DNA of 64,000 nucleotides, taken from the NCBI GenBank assembly GCA_018697195.1, contig JAGMWU010000094.1, positions 34,341 to 98,340 on the forward strand, written 5' to 3'. Source of the DNA: Certhia americana. Taxonomy: Eukaryota > Chordata > Aves > Passeriformes > Certhiidae. The position numbers were made by a program, and so were the translations under genes. This document shows positions 1-13,600 of this stretch, in pieces; positions within the stretch are counted from its first letter, which is position 1; every line of letters begins with the position of its first letter. The notes under the pieces are model-generated. The model saw nothing but the letters and a program-made list of their open reading frames with translations. It was not told where the DNA came from and ran no database searches.

Positions 1-2150
1 TTATTTTTCCCAGCTAAGTCAGCAATATCTTCAAATTTAGTGTCTCACCCACAAATATTCCTTTCTTTATTTGATGAACAAAGACCTTTTAATAAGCGGA
101 CTTTATTTCATTACACTCCAGAGTGGCATGCTCCAGGAAGGATCCCAGATAATTCCAAAACCAGGCAGTGGAATTCAGCCTGGGCATGACATCGCTGTAG
201 CACTTCTGGCTGAATTCTGCAGTCAGACAGGTAGGAAAACAGACCCCATGGAACCACAGCCTGGTACTGGGGCACGAAATCAGTGGGAATTGGGCATTTC
301 TGAGCGTGGAAGAGGCTTCAGCCTGTCAGGGAGCTCGCTGGAGCTCCTGGTTTACCTTACACTCAAACCCACGTGCTCACACCAAATTCCCTTGGGAAAA
401 CCCAGACTGGATTTCACCCAGAGTCCAGAATGAACTAAAAACATTTTAACATGACACTAAGGCCTAAGATACGTATATTTATCACACTACTATTTATATA
501 AGCTATATGGTGCATACGTAACACGACACATTACACTACACCAAAAAGCAGTTAAAAGGAACTACAAATTGCACCATATCAAAATCTTTGTGGTTAATAA
601 TAACTTGCAAAAGCTAATACATAAATGTGAAAGCCAATATTATACTGTCATTTATAACAGACCAGCTTGTCTTCAAAGAGTTATTAAGAATTTTACTACT
701 GCCAACAGAGTCTAAACTTATTTTTCTATTCAAATCCTTAGCTGCAAACTTAGATTAGGTCTTTTCCCTGCTGTGTGAGCCAAAATATATGCAGGTAACC
801 AAGATGGCCAAAATCCACATCTGAAGTATAAAGAATACATTTATTCAATCTATGCTGGCAAAACAGTGGACACAGACACTGCTAAGCTTATTCTATCATA
901 GCAGGGGCAAAGAGTGCATACAACAGGCCTGTGCACTGCTTTAACATAATATCAGGCCTGGCACAGGCACTTTGCTTCACAAGGCTGTTTTTTCACAACC
1001 TCTGAGCGTCTTCATCTCTCTTCCCTCCCTCCAAGTAGGCCAAAGCACATGGGGAAAATACACTTAAATCTTTAACAACCTGTTACCTTGAAGGGATATG
1101 CAGAATAGATAGACTCCACAACTAGGTATATAGTTATGAAGTGGGTATGTGTGGGTGCCCGGCACAAATGAGATAGCTCTTGTGAAAACTTGTGCCCCGA
1201 GTCTCAGCCTGACCCATATCTTTATTCGCAGGGATATTCCATATGCAATACATTGCACAACTTTTCCATACATATTCAACCTCTGGTCCCTCCTGTCCTC
1301 ACTTCGTATGGTAATTAGATCCACGCCCTTCTGGACATGCGTTGTTTGCTGTGGTGGTCATACGGGGGTCTCTGGTGGTCTCTGAGGCTGAAGGTTGTAG
1401 TCTTCCTCATGACCAAACTTTTGAACTTTTCTCCTTTGCTCGTGCCCTTTTGGTCTCTTGGTGCTTATCTGAGTACGTCTGTTTGGAGCCAAAGGAGTCT
1501 CTTTATCTGGTTTTTTGCATTCCTTGGTCTCCTCGGTATTGTTCTTTATGTAAGAAGCTTCAGAAATTTGCACTTTACTATGCCCTATGTACCATGGCAG
1601 AGGTTTAAGTAAAAAGGTTAAAACACAGAATTCTACAGGCTAGACTTTAAATACGTAATTCATATTGCTAACTCAAGTGAACTCCAAAAATCTCTATTTC
1701 AACGTCCTTTGAGTGAATTCCATTTTTCTCAGAGGAAAGAAAACAACCTAAAGCAAACACAAATACCTAAAATTTCTGCACGGAATACTTTTAAGATCTC
1801 TCAGGGACAAGGTTGGTCTTTGAGAGAAAACAACTCCAGAAACAACTTTGTCATCACCAAAGCAATAGAAACCTTTTCCTCCCAACACCTGCCCCTATAG
1901 TGAAACCCTTTTAAAAGTTGAATAGTAAATTAATAGTAATACCAAACCCAGTGCACCCTGTACAGGTGTATCTGATTGCAATCTTAGACAGCTTTCTCTA
2001 ATCTTTTTATAGAATTAACCTTCCTTTCATTGATAACAGCAAAATTACTTTCAAAGGAGTCACTGCTTTTCTGGACTGCTATTTTGTAAACAAACCCAGC
2101 AGAGATACGACAGCCAACAAGAGCAGCACTCAAGAACACGCTTACATATT
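1..2150. other. Intergenic region left of the RPGRIP1L-like promoter
   Basis: AT-rich sequence with no gene I recognise. FTO, which in other vertebrates starts head-to-head with RPGRIP1L and within a short distance of it, was looked for on the minus strand and not seen. Open frames in the first 500 bases have no splice context or recognisable homology. The only stretch with protein-like composition is a minus-strand frame at 1358-1600, listed separately. Confidence 0.5.
1358..1600 (-). other. Unidentified minus-strand open frame, possible terminal exon
   Basis: The minus strand carries an open frame of about 75 codons ending in TGA at 1358-1360. Its product is rich in Lys, Arg, Glu, Pro and Gln, with a basic KRPKGHEQRRKVQKF stretch, and looks more like a disordered protein tail than random intron. 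A pyrimidine-rich run followed by AG lies just upstream on the minus strand (about 1586-1615), and AATAAA on the minus strand (about 840) could serve as a poly(A) signal. I do not recognise the protein. It does not resemble FTO, the expected neighbour. It may be the last exon of an unknown gene or chance. Confidence 0.25.
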
Positions 2151-2169
2151 GCGCATTTTGAAACAGCAC

Positions 2170-2570
2170 CTTCAGCCCCGGGGCCCGCGCCGGCAAAGGC
2201 CGAGGCGTGTCCCGGGTTTGGGACAGCGCCTCTCGGCCTCGTCCCGGACTCCAACTCCCAGCAGGCAGCGGGGCGCAGCGCCCCGGAAGCGGACGGAGCT
2301 GTTTGTGCCGGGGCGGTGGCGGCGAAGCGCTGGGCGTTGTTCGGGGCTGGCGGGGCGGTGAGTGCGAGCTCTTGCCGCTCCTCCGGGCGCGGTGGTGGCT
2401 GCGAGCGGCTGACGGGCCTCCGGGCACGGCGCAGGCGCTGCTCGGGGGGCTCTGGCAGCGCTCCCTGCAGCGGGACAGCCGGCCTGCGGCGGAGCTCCCG
2501 ACGGGGGAATGTCAGGCCCTGAGGCTGCTTGCGCGCCTCTCGATGTCCGTGGGGAAGGCGGTGCCTCACC
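2170..2570 (+). promoter_or_regulatory. CpG-island promoter of the RPGRIP1L-like gene
   Basis: A sharp GC- and CpG-rich island sits in AT-rich sequence. It contains an ETS-type CCGGAAG at about 2283 and no obvious TATA box. It ends in a strong splice donor (GTGAGT at 2358) for the non-coding first exon. In other vertebrates this promoter is bidirectional and shared with FTO, but no FTO first exon is visible on the minus strand here. Confidence 0.8.
2290..2357 (+). other. Non-coding exon 1 of the RPGRIP1L-like gene (5' UTR)
   Basis: The exon is inferred from the CpG island and the donor GTGAGT at 2358-2363. The next exon begins after AG at 4633-4634, a few bases before the initiator ATG at 4642. 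The transcription start is not determined, so the left boundary is approximate. Confidence 0.55.
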
Positions 2571-4062
2571 GCTTTACTCACAGCGGCCTCTTCGGTTGCA
2601 GTATCTGTTTTGTACGAAAAAAAAATGGGAGTTGGCCGCTGGGCTCAAGCGGGACGTGTGTTTCCCTGCCCGAGTATGGCAAAAGAGCAAGAGAAACATC
2701 GTTTTGGCCACGTACAAGACTCGTGAAATTCTAAATCCACATTGAAACAGTAAATGTCGTAATTTTAAAGATTTCCCTAGAAACCCTTTTCCTACAAGTG
2801 CTTCCTACCTCCACTGGCTGAGTACTTTTGAAAATTTAAGTAATCCATCTTTAGTTTTGCTGCTTGGAATGATGCTGGGACAACAGTTCACTTCTGTGAG
2901 TTATATAAAAATTTGGACTTAAAGCTTGAGGTTTGATTCTCTAGTTTTATGTATTCATCTCATTACACGCTGGTCTCGAAGAATGAAGCAAAGTCATACA
3001 GAGTGTTTTGTAATTTGTCACAAGGTGATAAAAGCACTTAAGTAGTGCAATATATAAGAAAGTTCAAGTTTCTTGAACTCCACTAACTATAAACTTCTTG
3101 CTTATACCCAACTGGAAGTTCTTCTAAGCGAATTCCAGATATATGGAAGATTTTCTTCTCTTTGTGAAGTTCTTTTCTCTTATTTTTGATTAACAAAAGT
3201 GCTGAAGTGACTGTATGGTAACTTTTCCCGGAAATAAAATCTGCTTTAAATTTTTAAGGTTCAGCATAGCATCTGGATCAGATTAGGTATCAATGGTTAT
3301 TTTATTCTAAATTTTAGTGATGAAAAAACAAAAGATTGAAAGCAAGACTGGCTTGTTGGAAACTGAACTTCCATTAATCCTTTTTGTTCCTTTAGGACAA
3401 AGCCATATGGAGAGTAGTTTCCAACAGAGGGCTTTGCTGGTAGAAGAAAGGCATCACTTAGGCAGTAGTTTTGATGATAACATTAAGAGATGTTTCATGG
3501 AATGTTTGTGGATTATACTATGTCTCTTATGTCTTCTGATGCAAGTCTTTTTAACATCACTGTTAATATGCCAATGGATTCCTAGATGTTTTTGGATTCA
3601 CTAATGATTTATATCGCCCGAAGGATGTAACAATGTAGGGGGAAACGCTGTCCTAAGGTTTTCATGTGTCTCTTTCTCATGTTGTTTTAGCATTCCTTAA
3701 TTCTCTGGCTAACATTTAATTTTCTGCACTGGAAGACAAGAAAAAAACAGCAGTATCTTCACCTATTACACTGATTAATACTTTAATTAATACTTTCCTG
3801 ATCCCATTTTCTCATGTAGCTGAACTTTCTGTTGTCTCAAAAAAGAAATATGTTTGGATTTATGAGTCTCATTCATAGGAGTGTCTCTATTTTAAAAAGT
3901 AATTTCTCTTAGGACAATGATTGAAAGAAGAGGAGACTGTCAGGTATCACTGAAATGACTCCATAAACCCCAGTACCTCATTTCAGAGTCCTGTTCACAA
4001 TGTGGAAGATGACATTACTCACCTACCAGTTGATGCCTTAAGCTTTGACCTGACTTACAATG

Positions 4063-4250
4063 AAGAAGAAAAAAAAAAACCACAAACCAAAAAAATCTCA
4101 AAACCCACCACCAACAACAAAACCCCCCAAAACCCCAACCAACCAAAAACCAAAAAAACCCCAACCATACAAAAAAACCCCACCCCCACAAACACTGAAA
4201 CAAAACAAAAAAACCAAAGCAAAACCAAACAAACAACAAAATAACCAAAA
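4063..4250 (+). repeat. C/A-only low-complexity tract
   Basis: About 190 bases of almost pure A and C on the plus strand, with runs of four to six C separated by A-rich spacers. The opposite strand therefore has several GGGG runs separated by T, a possible G-quadruplex sequence. It lies in intron 1, about 1.7 kb past the promoter. The open frames across it are composition artefacts. Confidence 0.85.
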
Positions 4251-4641
4251 TACCAAATAGAAGGGACCCCCTCAGGTCTTCCTCCCACATCCACTGTCCA
4301 CTTGGAAATATGGCATTAGACCAAAGATTGCTGAAGACAGTAGAACTAGAACTTTAAAAGCTAATGCATTCTGCATGCATTAAATACAATTGGAGCTGCT
4401 GCATAAACCAAGTAAGCCATACTTTGCGCATGGATTAGAAATGGCATAATGTTAAACTGGGAGGTTTTGATTGTCCTCTAAGGGATTCAGCTGAGAAAGG
4501 AGCATTTACAGTAATGCACAAGTCTGTCATTCCAGTGTATCTGTCATTACTTTTGCCATCATTTTCTATTAGTTCATACTAGTCTCACAGTTTAAATTGC
4601 AGGTGTAGAAGCATTTGAATTTTGCTATTCCTAGGTAAGCC

Positions 4642-7600
4642 ATGCCTGTTTCAGCTGATGAATCACTGGGAAACCTGTCTGTGAGAGATACAGTCCTAAC
4701 TCCAGCTGGAATTGAAGGATTACAAGGTTTGTACCAAATGCTATTTTTTGCAATTGCAGACTTCGATCAGGGGCTTCCTTAGCTTCTTTCTAAAAATGTT
4801 TCACAGAATGAAGTTTAGATTCTGGGTTAAATTTTGAAAGGTACTGTGACTATTTCTATGTTCAAGTAGGCTGTTATAAGAGAGAAGTTGCTGTGAGATA
4901 CTGAAAACTGGAAGACTCATTGAGGTATAACATTCACCCTTCCAGAAGGAAAGAGAATGCTGTTTTGCTGAATTGAGGATGAGGTCAGATCCATTGAACA
5001 AAATGGGAACCAAAAGTACTATGCAATTCTTACATGTTGCTTGGCAGCTGTTTGAATGGAACTTCTGGGCTTAGTCTTGTGTTTGAGTTCATTTTCACAA
5101 CTGTGAGTTATTTCTTTCAAGCTTTAAGAGACTACGTTCATTTTGAAACAAATTAGAAAGCATCTCAATGGTAATGCTCATCCTGTTTTTTAATTAGTGT
5201 GTTTGACCATTCCTGGTTGCTTGCTAAATGTTATCTTTGTATTGCCTGGTAGGTAATCAGTTTGCTGCATCATTCAAACTATGTTTTTTTTTAGTCTCTA
5301 AGAGGAAGGAAAAAGGAAGTGATTAACCTGCCAATAAGTCTGAGGAAATTAATCAATAGACAGAAACAAGTGTAAAATATCATATTACTTGAAAATTATC
5401 ATTAATGTTTTTTCAGAATTTCAAAACGAGACTTTGAATTATGTGTTGTTGAATGTATTGAAGGTAATTTAAAATTGCCTTGTTTTGAATAGAGTCATCA
5501 TCTACACAGAATGTAAAAGCTCAACAAGTCATATCACGAATCAGTCGAGAGGATCTAGAAGACAGATTTCTTCGTCTACGTGATGACCACATCCTACTAA
5601 AACAGCATGCAAATAAGCAAGAGGAGAAGATTAAAAGGTATGGTGTTTAATACTTTTAACTCACAGTACCTTTTTGTCCCTTTAAAGCATCATTAACAAA
5701 TTAATAATCATGCTGATTTCTCTCAGAGTACTTTTTACTGCAGTAGCAAAAATCAACCACTGGACATGATTTTTATGTTGATTTCTGTTTGTCTCCAAGT
5801 ATGTGAGGTGGTTTTTGCAATGACCCCTATTAGATCTCCGTGTGCAGAGGTACACTACTGTCTTCTACATCAGAGATTATACCTTGGGTTCCCAGCTGTG
5901 CTGGAGGAGTGTTCTGGGAGTTGGAGAGCAGGCTGTAGAAGCCGAATGGTTCATCAGGTGTTTCATTCTAGAATGAAAATGGTCTATACAGCGGGATTCC
6001 ACCCTTTTTTTGGTCCCAGTCTGTCTTTCAAGGAGCTGAATAGCATCTAGCTTTTTATTGGTGGATTAGCACTAGAATGTCTTTGTAAGCATCACTCCTT
6101 TATTCAGTGTAATACATAACTTCAGCAAAAAAATCCCAAATAGCGTGGTGAGTACAGTCCCCAGTTTGCCCACAAATATACAAGCAAATTGAGGCTGATT
6201 AGTAAACTCGGTGTGCTAAGATTTGTGTGCTGATCTTTGCCAGGGCTTAGTGTGGCAGCAGATGGATCTGGACTGTGAAGAACTGTTTGTAGTGTAGTAC
6301 TGCAGGAGGGCTGAAGGCTGTGACTCTGTGTTCACGTTGTGCTAATTGTTAACAAAGGCTTTCAGCATCTAAGCCAGTTGCTGGTGAAGAGCTAATGAAT
6401 TCATCAAAGGGTGGTTGAAAATAATGCCTATTATTTTCCAATAACCCAAAACATTATTTTCTTTTGATGCAGTAGTCAGTGAGCCATGGTCCAGCTGACC
6501 AGCATTATGTAACTTCCATCTTTTCTGTCAGGTAGTTTTCAAATTCCAGATTGTAGATTCAATGAATTGCTTCTTTATTTCAAAAGGCAGTTCTTGTGTT
6601 TCTGTGCACAGGAAATGCCACTCACCATCCGCTTGCGGTGGGTGTGCTCATAGTCCACTTTAGGTAAAATTACGCACACTGTAAATGTGTCCTTTCTTTA
6701 CTAACCTTAAATAATAAGCCTTAGGAAACTGTTATTCCTCAGTGCTTTAAAGCAGATTGCTGCTCAGTGGTTTCAGTTATCTTCAAGGAGTTCATCACCA
6801 GCAACAATAGTTGTATCAAAACTTGAAATTTATTATCAAGGTTCTGCAATGAAGTCTTCACCACAGTGGTTATGTTCCTTTCAACAGAATACTTTTTATG
6901 TTTTTTTATGCTGATTTTTCACATATTTTCCTTTTTTTTTTTTTTTTTTTTTGGATTGTTTTTTCCAGAATGACCACCAAGTTAACACGGCTCATTAATG
7001 ATAAAAGGAAATGCTGTGACCAGGCTGGCTGTGGACCCAAGCGGCTGGGTCAGGCTCTGGAGCTGGAAGAAATGATTGAGCATCTGCAGGAAAGAGTTCG
7101 TGAGCTAGAGAAACAAAATGAGAGCCTCCGCAACAAACTCATTGCAACTAAACAGCAGCTCCAGATCCAGGGCCATCGGCCTTGTCTGTACAGCTCCATT
7201 CAGTCTCGTGTGAACACTGGGCTCAAAAAAGAGAGTGAGGCTGCTGGCATGCCAGAGCACACCAAGAGGGGTATAATTCACATTTATTAAGAACAGCAAA
7301 CTCTCTGATTGCTCTTGAAACCAGGAGTCTGAATTTCAAAACACTTCTGGTGCAGATCAGGAAATATGCTAAACAATTATCGGAAAATAAAATGCCTGGA
7401 AAAAAGATAGTTTAGCTGTCTCTAAGGTATTAAGAGACAAGAAAACCATACATATAATAATTACAGCTTCCTGTATCTACTTTTTGTTTGGCTGATTTAA
7501 AAATACCATGGAAATCTTATCCAAAAGTCCTAATCAGGTATGAATGTTCTGTAAATGCTTGCTTTTTTTATTGAGTGCAACCATGTAAGAAATACCTTGA

Positions 7601-10600
7601 CTTGAACAAAAGTAAACAAAAAATACCTATATTCTAGGCATATTTATATATACATGCACACATATGTATGCATACATACACACACATGCACACATAGATA
7701 TATAGATAGAGATATATGTGTGTGTGTGTGTATATGTATGTATGACAATTACCAGTACCTTCAAATAACACTTGAAGATCAAAATTCAAAATAGTGAACT
7801 TAATGCAGCCAAGTAAGTAAGGTTTTTTTCAGGCATTTTAGGAAACTGCTGGTATCATTGTACCTGGAACCTAAATGATGCAGTTCTGGAGATTGAGGGA
7901 TGACTGCATTAGCGCTGTCTTTGAAATGAAATGTGTTTGGCCCCATCTCAAAACTTGGTTAATTTCTTCTTGCTAAGAGTAGGAGAAAAATGTGGAGAAA
8001 CCCTTGCATTTGCTCCTAAAGTAACAATTCTTCCTTAATTAATTTTCACTTCTCTTCTTCACCATGGGCTTAGGATGCTTCTAAACAGCACAAGGAAATT
8101 ATCTGCACTGCTACTAAAATGTGGACCTAACAGTTGCATGTCTGGGTGAATGACAGCTGGGATTTTGCAAAGAAAGTGCTGAGAAAAAGTGATTATTAGT
8201 TCCTGTCTAATAATACTGATATTTCTCTTCTTTGAAGACACGATCTCTGTTCTCTGTCTTTGAAAGTAAAATCTAAAAAACCTCCAGGACATGTTCTTAG
8301 CAGTTTGCTTTAACACTGTTCTGCATTGTCCATCCTTCAGATTTTACAGCAGTTTATGTTGTGCATGTTGTGATTATTTCTTTCTGTGTGATTTTGATGA
8401 AAAAATATTTTTTAGGACATCTCTATAGAAGTTGCAATTGTTTGTACTGTGTAAAGATAGTTGGTTTGTTGAAAGCTTTTTCATTCAACAAGTCAAATTT
8501 TTTTTTTTTTTTTTTTGGTTTTCAGGAATGAGATTTTAGGGTTTAGAAGTGAGATCATCTGAGCTTGTGGTCCCCAAATATAGACAGAGTCTGCTGGAGG
8601 ATTCGAGGGCTGAAATCAGAAATTTGTATGATTTTCATTTTACTTACTTTTTTTGTCATTGTAATTCTTAGAACGCACAGTTTTCTTGGAAAAAAAAAAG
8701 TGTTTCTTCTAAGAAGTTTTCACGTCAGAAAATAAAATGATTGGTTCTGACAATAACACTGATAACAATGCAGAAATGTTTTATGATAACAAAAGCAGGG
8801 AATCAGGGATTTCGAATGCAAAATGTAGGTACATAAGAATTTGGCTACTTAAAACAAGTTAAAACTGGTGTCTAGTGGAGAGGCTCTCTTTGCTAGGATG
8901 CAGCGCCTGCCTTGTTCGTTACGGGTCAAAGCTGACAAAAGAGGGAAGAACATTACCTGCAAAATATTTACCAATGTATGTCCTAAAATATGTACCCACC
9001 ATGCAAGTGGTGGCTTCATCAGGGAACGAGATGGTGACTTCATCAGGGAGTGAAGTGGTGATATCAGGGAGTGTGTTTCACTGAAGCATTTAAGTTCCAT
9101 TTCTGGAGGCAGACAGATTTTATGGAGAAGTGCAAAAAGCACAGTATTGGTATAGTTATGTGAAGTGGTTCTGATTCACTCTAGCATTTTGAAGTGTGGT
9201 TTCTAGTCCCAGCTCTGCATTTTAACTGAAATTGGCACTTAGGAAGCCCTTACAACATCCTTGATATAGAGATTGTATGAGAGTAGAGATGTGTTACATA
9301 GAAAAGGTAGTCAATCTGATTAGAGTATTTTTCTTCCCTGAACTGTGTGATTAGAACCTGGCTTTTCTAAAAGCTGTTTGTTTATTTCTACAGTGATTTA
9401 CTTAAATCAGATTACCGATTACAATCTCCGTAAAAGCTAAATTTCCGATTAACGGGCAAGCTAAGTTTAGAAATACATGGATTAATGTGCATTTGTTTCA
9501 TGCTTGAAATTTTATAAACACAAAGATTAACTGGAATCATAGGAAACAATTGTACAGAAATATTCCCATAAACTACTTTTTAAATTGCATTTACTGGATA
9601 AATTCCTCTGTTTAAAACACATCTTTTGATTTAATTTTCTTCTTAAATTATTTTTTGGGGGTTTAGATTGTTCCCAGTATAAAAGCTTAAAGATTACTTT
9701 CAGTGCTTCATCTGTTGAAGATCTAAACTTGTGATAGCTAGTAATGGTATTTTGCTTTTAAGAAACCATTGGTGCTAATGGAAGAGAAGGAGGACACTTC
9801 TAATATAGAGGATAAGAAACTGTGAATAGCATTTTAGTGAGGTTCTACTAAACATTATTCATTCTACAGAAACACTTATTTTGAGAATTTGTGTCGTGCT
9901 TTCGTGGCAATTTAAACTCACAAGCCTCTCTTTTGATGTATGTTAATAAGAAATACAGATTTTGCTGAACACGTAGAAGTTTGGCTTACTTGAGTACTCT
10001 TTTTTTTTTTTTTTTTTTCCTTTTTAAAAATACATAGCTGGTTTTGGAATGTAGGGTGCTTGTACTTGCAGGGAGACTGTCATTGAGTCCCAAAGGAAAC
10101 AGATTGAGGAACTGGATCGTGCCAGAGAGACTCTTGGGAGTCAGCTACGAAGGAAAGAAAAGGAAATTGAAGAATCTGCCCTACGGCTGAAGGAGCAGGG
10201 TACAGCAAGCCAGAGGTATTGTGAAAAATGAAACTCTCCATCATGGAAGTCTTAGGAGAGCTCTGTCATAATGTTTGTAGGTAGTTGTGGAAGTTACTGC
10301 TTCTGTAAAGAAGTATGGGCCTTCTTAATTTTTGAACAGTTGGTGGAAGCAAGTCATAAAATGTTTTGCCAAATAGCGTGGATAATTCTAAGCAAGGAGA
10401 TAGTTCCAATAATATGTTATGATGTTTTTCCATAAATAAACAAAAAAATTTGTCATTTTAGAGAATCTTTTCCAGGTGATAGAGGTTCAATTGCAGTTCA
10501 GGTCATAAAATTTTAATCAACTATTTTTCCTTCACTTCAATTCTTGTCAAATTTTAGGTGTAGGTTCATACTGCACAATTTAATGTTCACTAATCCTCAA

Positions 10601-13600
10601 TAATTTGGAATCTACAAATAGTAGAAAAATACTTACTCTGCTGTTGCAGAAAATGTTAAGATAAGTGGAAGTCTCTAACACTGTTCTAGTGTTAGAGAGC
10701 AGCATTACTTTGTTCACATACTCAGCTGTTTTCCAGATGTCTGAGCTTTGTAGCCCCTTTACTTGCTCCAGCATGCCATTATGAGAATTTTTCCAGCATG
10801 ACTAAAATAGACAAATATTGGAAGAGAAATTGACTTTTCAGATGCTGAAAATTTATTCTGATTTTATCATAACTTATATTAATAAAAATCCCAATTAGTT
10901 TCTCCTCTCATACTTGTGAAGTAGTGGGGGTTAGTTGCACCTTTTGAAGTAAGGAAAAACACGTAATTAAATGCTTTTTCAAAATTCAAAATTTTGAATA
11001 AATTTAACTGTCCTTTCTAATAAACAGTACAGGCTCAAATTGATCTTAGAATAGCAAGAATATCTACATAGATATTAAATGATTTTCATGTAATTAAGAC
11101 ACACCTGAAGCTTGTTTGAATATCAGACTTAAGATGTTACAGTCTAAATTGCTAACTCACATTTTCTTTACAGTATTTGAGAGGCGGAAACTTCACAAAA
11201 TGGTATTCTATTGGCACCGAATACTTTAGATGGTGGGAGAGAGGGAAAACAATCTCTTTAGACATAGGATTGTTTTCTTATTCTGTCAGTTGAAATTTTG
11301 TACAATAAACAAAGATGTATATGTAGTGATTGAAGTTGCTGTGTCATCAAACAGTAGAATGTTTATTTACCTAGACTCTTTAGTGTGAATTAATATAAGA
11401 ACAAATTAATTTGGGTATTATACACTACATCTTCTTCAAAGTGTGTGTTTATGATGCATTTCTTTTTAATTTGGAAGGCTAAACATTCAGGACAATGTGG
11501 AAATGATCAAGGTGCGTAAACAGCTGGCTGAGAAAAGCAATGCTCTTTCAGCAATGGAAGGAAAATTTCTCCAGCTTCAAGAGGTAATTGTAATTTGATC
11601 AGTAACATTCCTGTACTCCTGGCACATAAGCATGCTAAAGAGAAGAAAAATTATACCCAGTTCTTGATTCTAAGTCCATACTGAGTACATTAAAATGAAC
11701 CACATCTTACATTACATTCAAACTACTCCAGATGGAGTAGGCATGTTCAGTCTTAATCTCTCTTCCTTTCAGCAGGGTCTAGCAGGTCTTAGTGATTTCA
11801 TCTGCAAAGTCATACCAAGCAGATTATGAAGAATGAACTGAGTTGTTTGGCTATGGAAAGAGATCCCTGATCATTGAAAGAGAGGACTTTGACTTAGATG
11901 TACTGATTTACCAAAAAGGGGTACCAACCCCCCTCCACTTTGTTACTGTTTGCTGAAGTTTGGACAGTTTGACTCTTCTGTTCTGATGTTAGGATTTAAC
12001 CTCCGCTCATATGTTCATGGAAATTATTTTAGAGGGCTACTTTAAGTAATAATTTTCCTTATAAAAGGAGCAATTGTATAAAAATATCTCCAGAACATGC
12101 AGTTCCATGGTAGATTATCTGTAGGTTTTAATTACACAGCTTTCTTTTGCTTTTTCCTGTGTGTATTTGGAGAACTGGATATGCATAAGGAGGTGGTATG
12201 ATAATACCTTGGAAATGGGAGAGTTCCTGTAAGTAGGAATCCTAACTGCAATAGATCTTTATAAAACATCCAGCCTTATGAAGTGGAAGCACTGAGTATT
12301 TTTAGAAACTGATACTTCTGTGTGCTTACTGTTAGCATGCTAAATAATACTTGTGCCATTATATTTTTCTTTGCTTGCTTTTTATGCCCATGTTTTTCTG
12401 TTTGTGCATTTTGTTTTGCTCTGCCTCCCTCCCCCTCTTCAGTGTAATTCCTGTACGTTCTGCACATCTGAGAAAAGGTTTAACATGGCTTTTTGTCTTC
12501 TTTCTCTCTATGAAATCAAAAATAGGGAGTTTAACTCTAGAATTTAATTTCTCTCTATTTATAACTATAAATAACTAGTTATGAAAATAGCTATAAAAAT
12601 AACTCGGTTTCTTTTTCTCAGACTGGCTGCTAAAGTTGTTTATTCTCTGTGATTTTTGTCTTCATGAGAAATGAGATATGAAAGGCTGAAGATGAAGTTG
12701 GTGACTCATTTTTCATGGGTTCTTTGTTCATTTCCAGTCTGCTCAGACTGCATGTGAATGTAAACAATTTTTGGAGGATTAACATTTACCTTCCCCATTT
12801 AACTACTTTGTAGAAATATTGTGTAGAAAAAATGAAGCTAACGTCTTTCTTTCTAAAAACATTAAATATTAACTGTGTTCACCTGTGTATTTGGCATAAG
12901 TTATCATCCAGTCATTTTATGAAACAGGTAATTGGGCTTTCAATTATTTTGTCTCAAATCATAATTAGAATGTGAGTTACATTCGAATTTTTAATGAATG
13001 AGGCTTAATTACAGGATTGTGGAATGTAAGCAGTATAATATTAACTAATATTCTGGAAATAGAGGCTCTATCAGCATCCTACATTTAATTTTAAAATTGG
13101 TTAAATGTGCCTTACTATAATCCATCAAAGTAAATGAAAATATAGAGAAGATCTGAAGTCCCTTATTCCAGTTCCCTAACTGGGAAATAGAGATGAATGG
13201 ATGAGGGTTGTGAAAGAATGATCTATCTACAGTTGTGTGTATATGTATATGTCTAAGTATAAAGATTTATGTGTGTGTGTGTGTAAACGTGTATAAAAAC
13301 AAGGTTAAGAGAGCTGTGGCAAGCTCTATGATTAGCATAGATGTGGATTATATTGATTTCTGCTTGCTGCTGCAGTGGGTTTTGGTTAGCATGTCCATCC
13401 ACTGAAACCACTGCAAAAACTTTTAATTGTTTTATAGGTTTATTTCTTTGTCATTTTCATCAGGAGTAAACTGTGGGTTTAACGTTCTTGAGGGCAACCA
13501 GGTCACCTTCTACTGGCTGAGGGAAGTGAAAGTTACTTCCAGTTTCTTCAGGAATGTGTCCTGCTTATCCCATTGGGAACATCTGCTCAACAGCACTTTG

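Noticed and set aside
2060..2581. Long minus-strand open frame across the CpG island as an FTO first exon
   Set aside because: The sequence is Arg/Pro/Ala-rich, typical of GC-rich DNA, and lacks the LPYLTPKDDEFYQ motif of FTO exon 1.
4002..4294. Open frames on both strands rich in K/P/T/N or W/F/G
   Set aside because: Artefacts of the C/A-only tract.
5766..6050. Plus-strand open frame of 94 codons
   Set aside because: It lies within an RPGRIP1L-like intron with no splice sites in phase and no homology.
9764..9825. Possible remnant of the missing RPGRIP1L exon ([13 protein letters not shown], loosely like LLEEARGEIRNLEN)
   Set aside because: The similarity is weak and low-complexity, the phase after the upstream AG gives a stop, and there is no GT donor at the right place.
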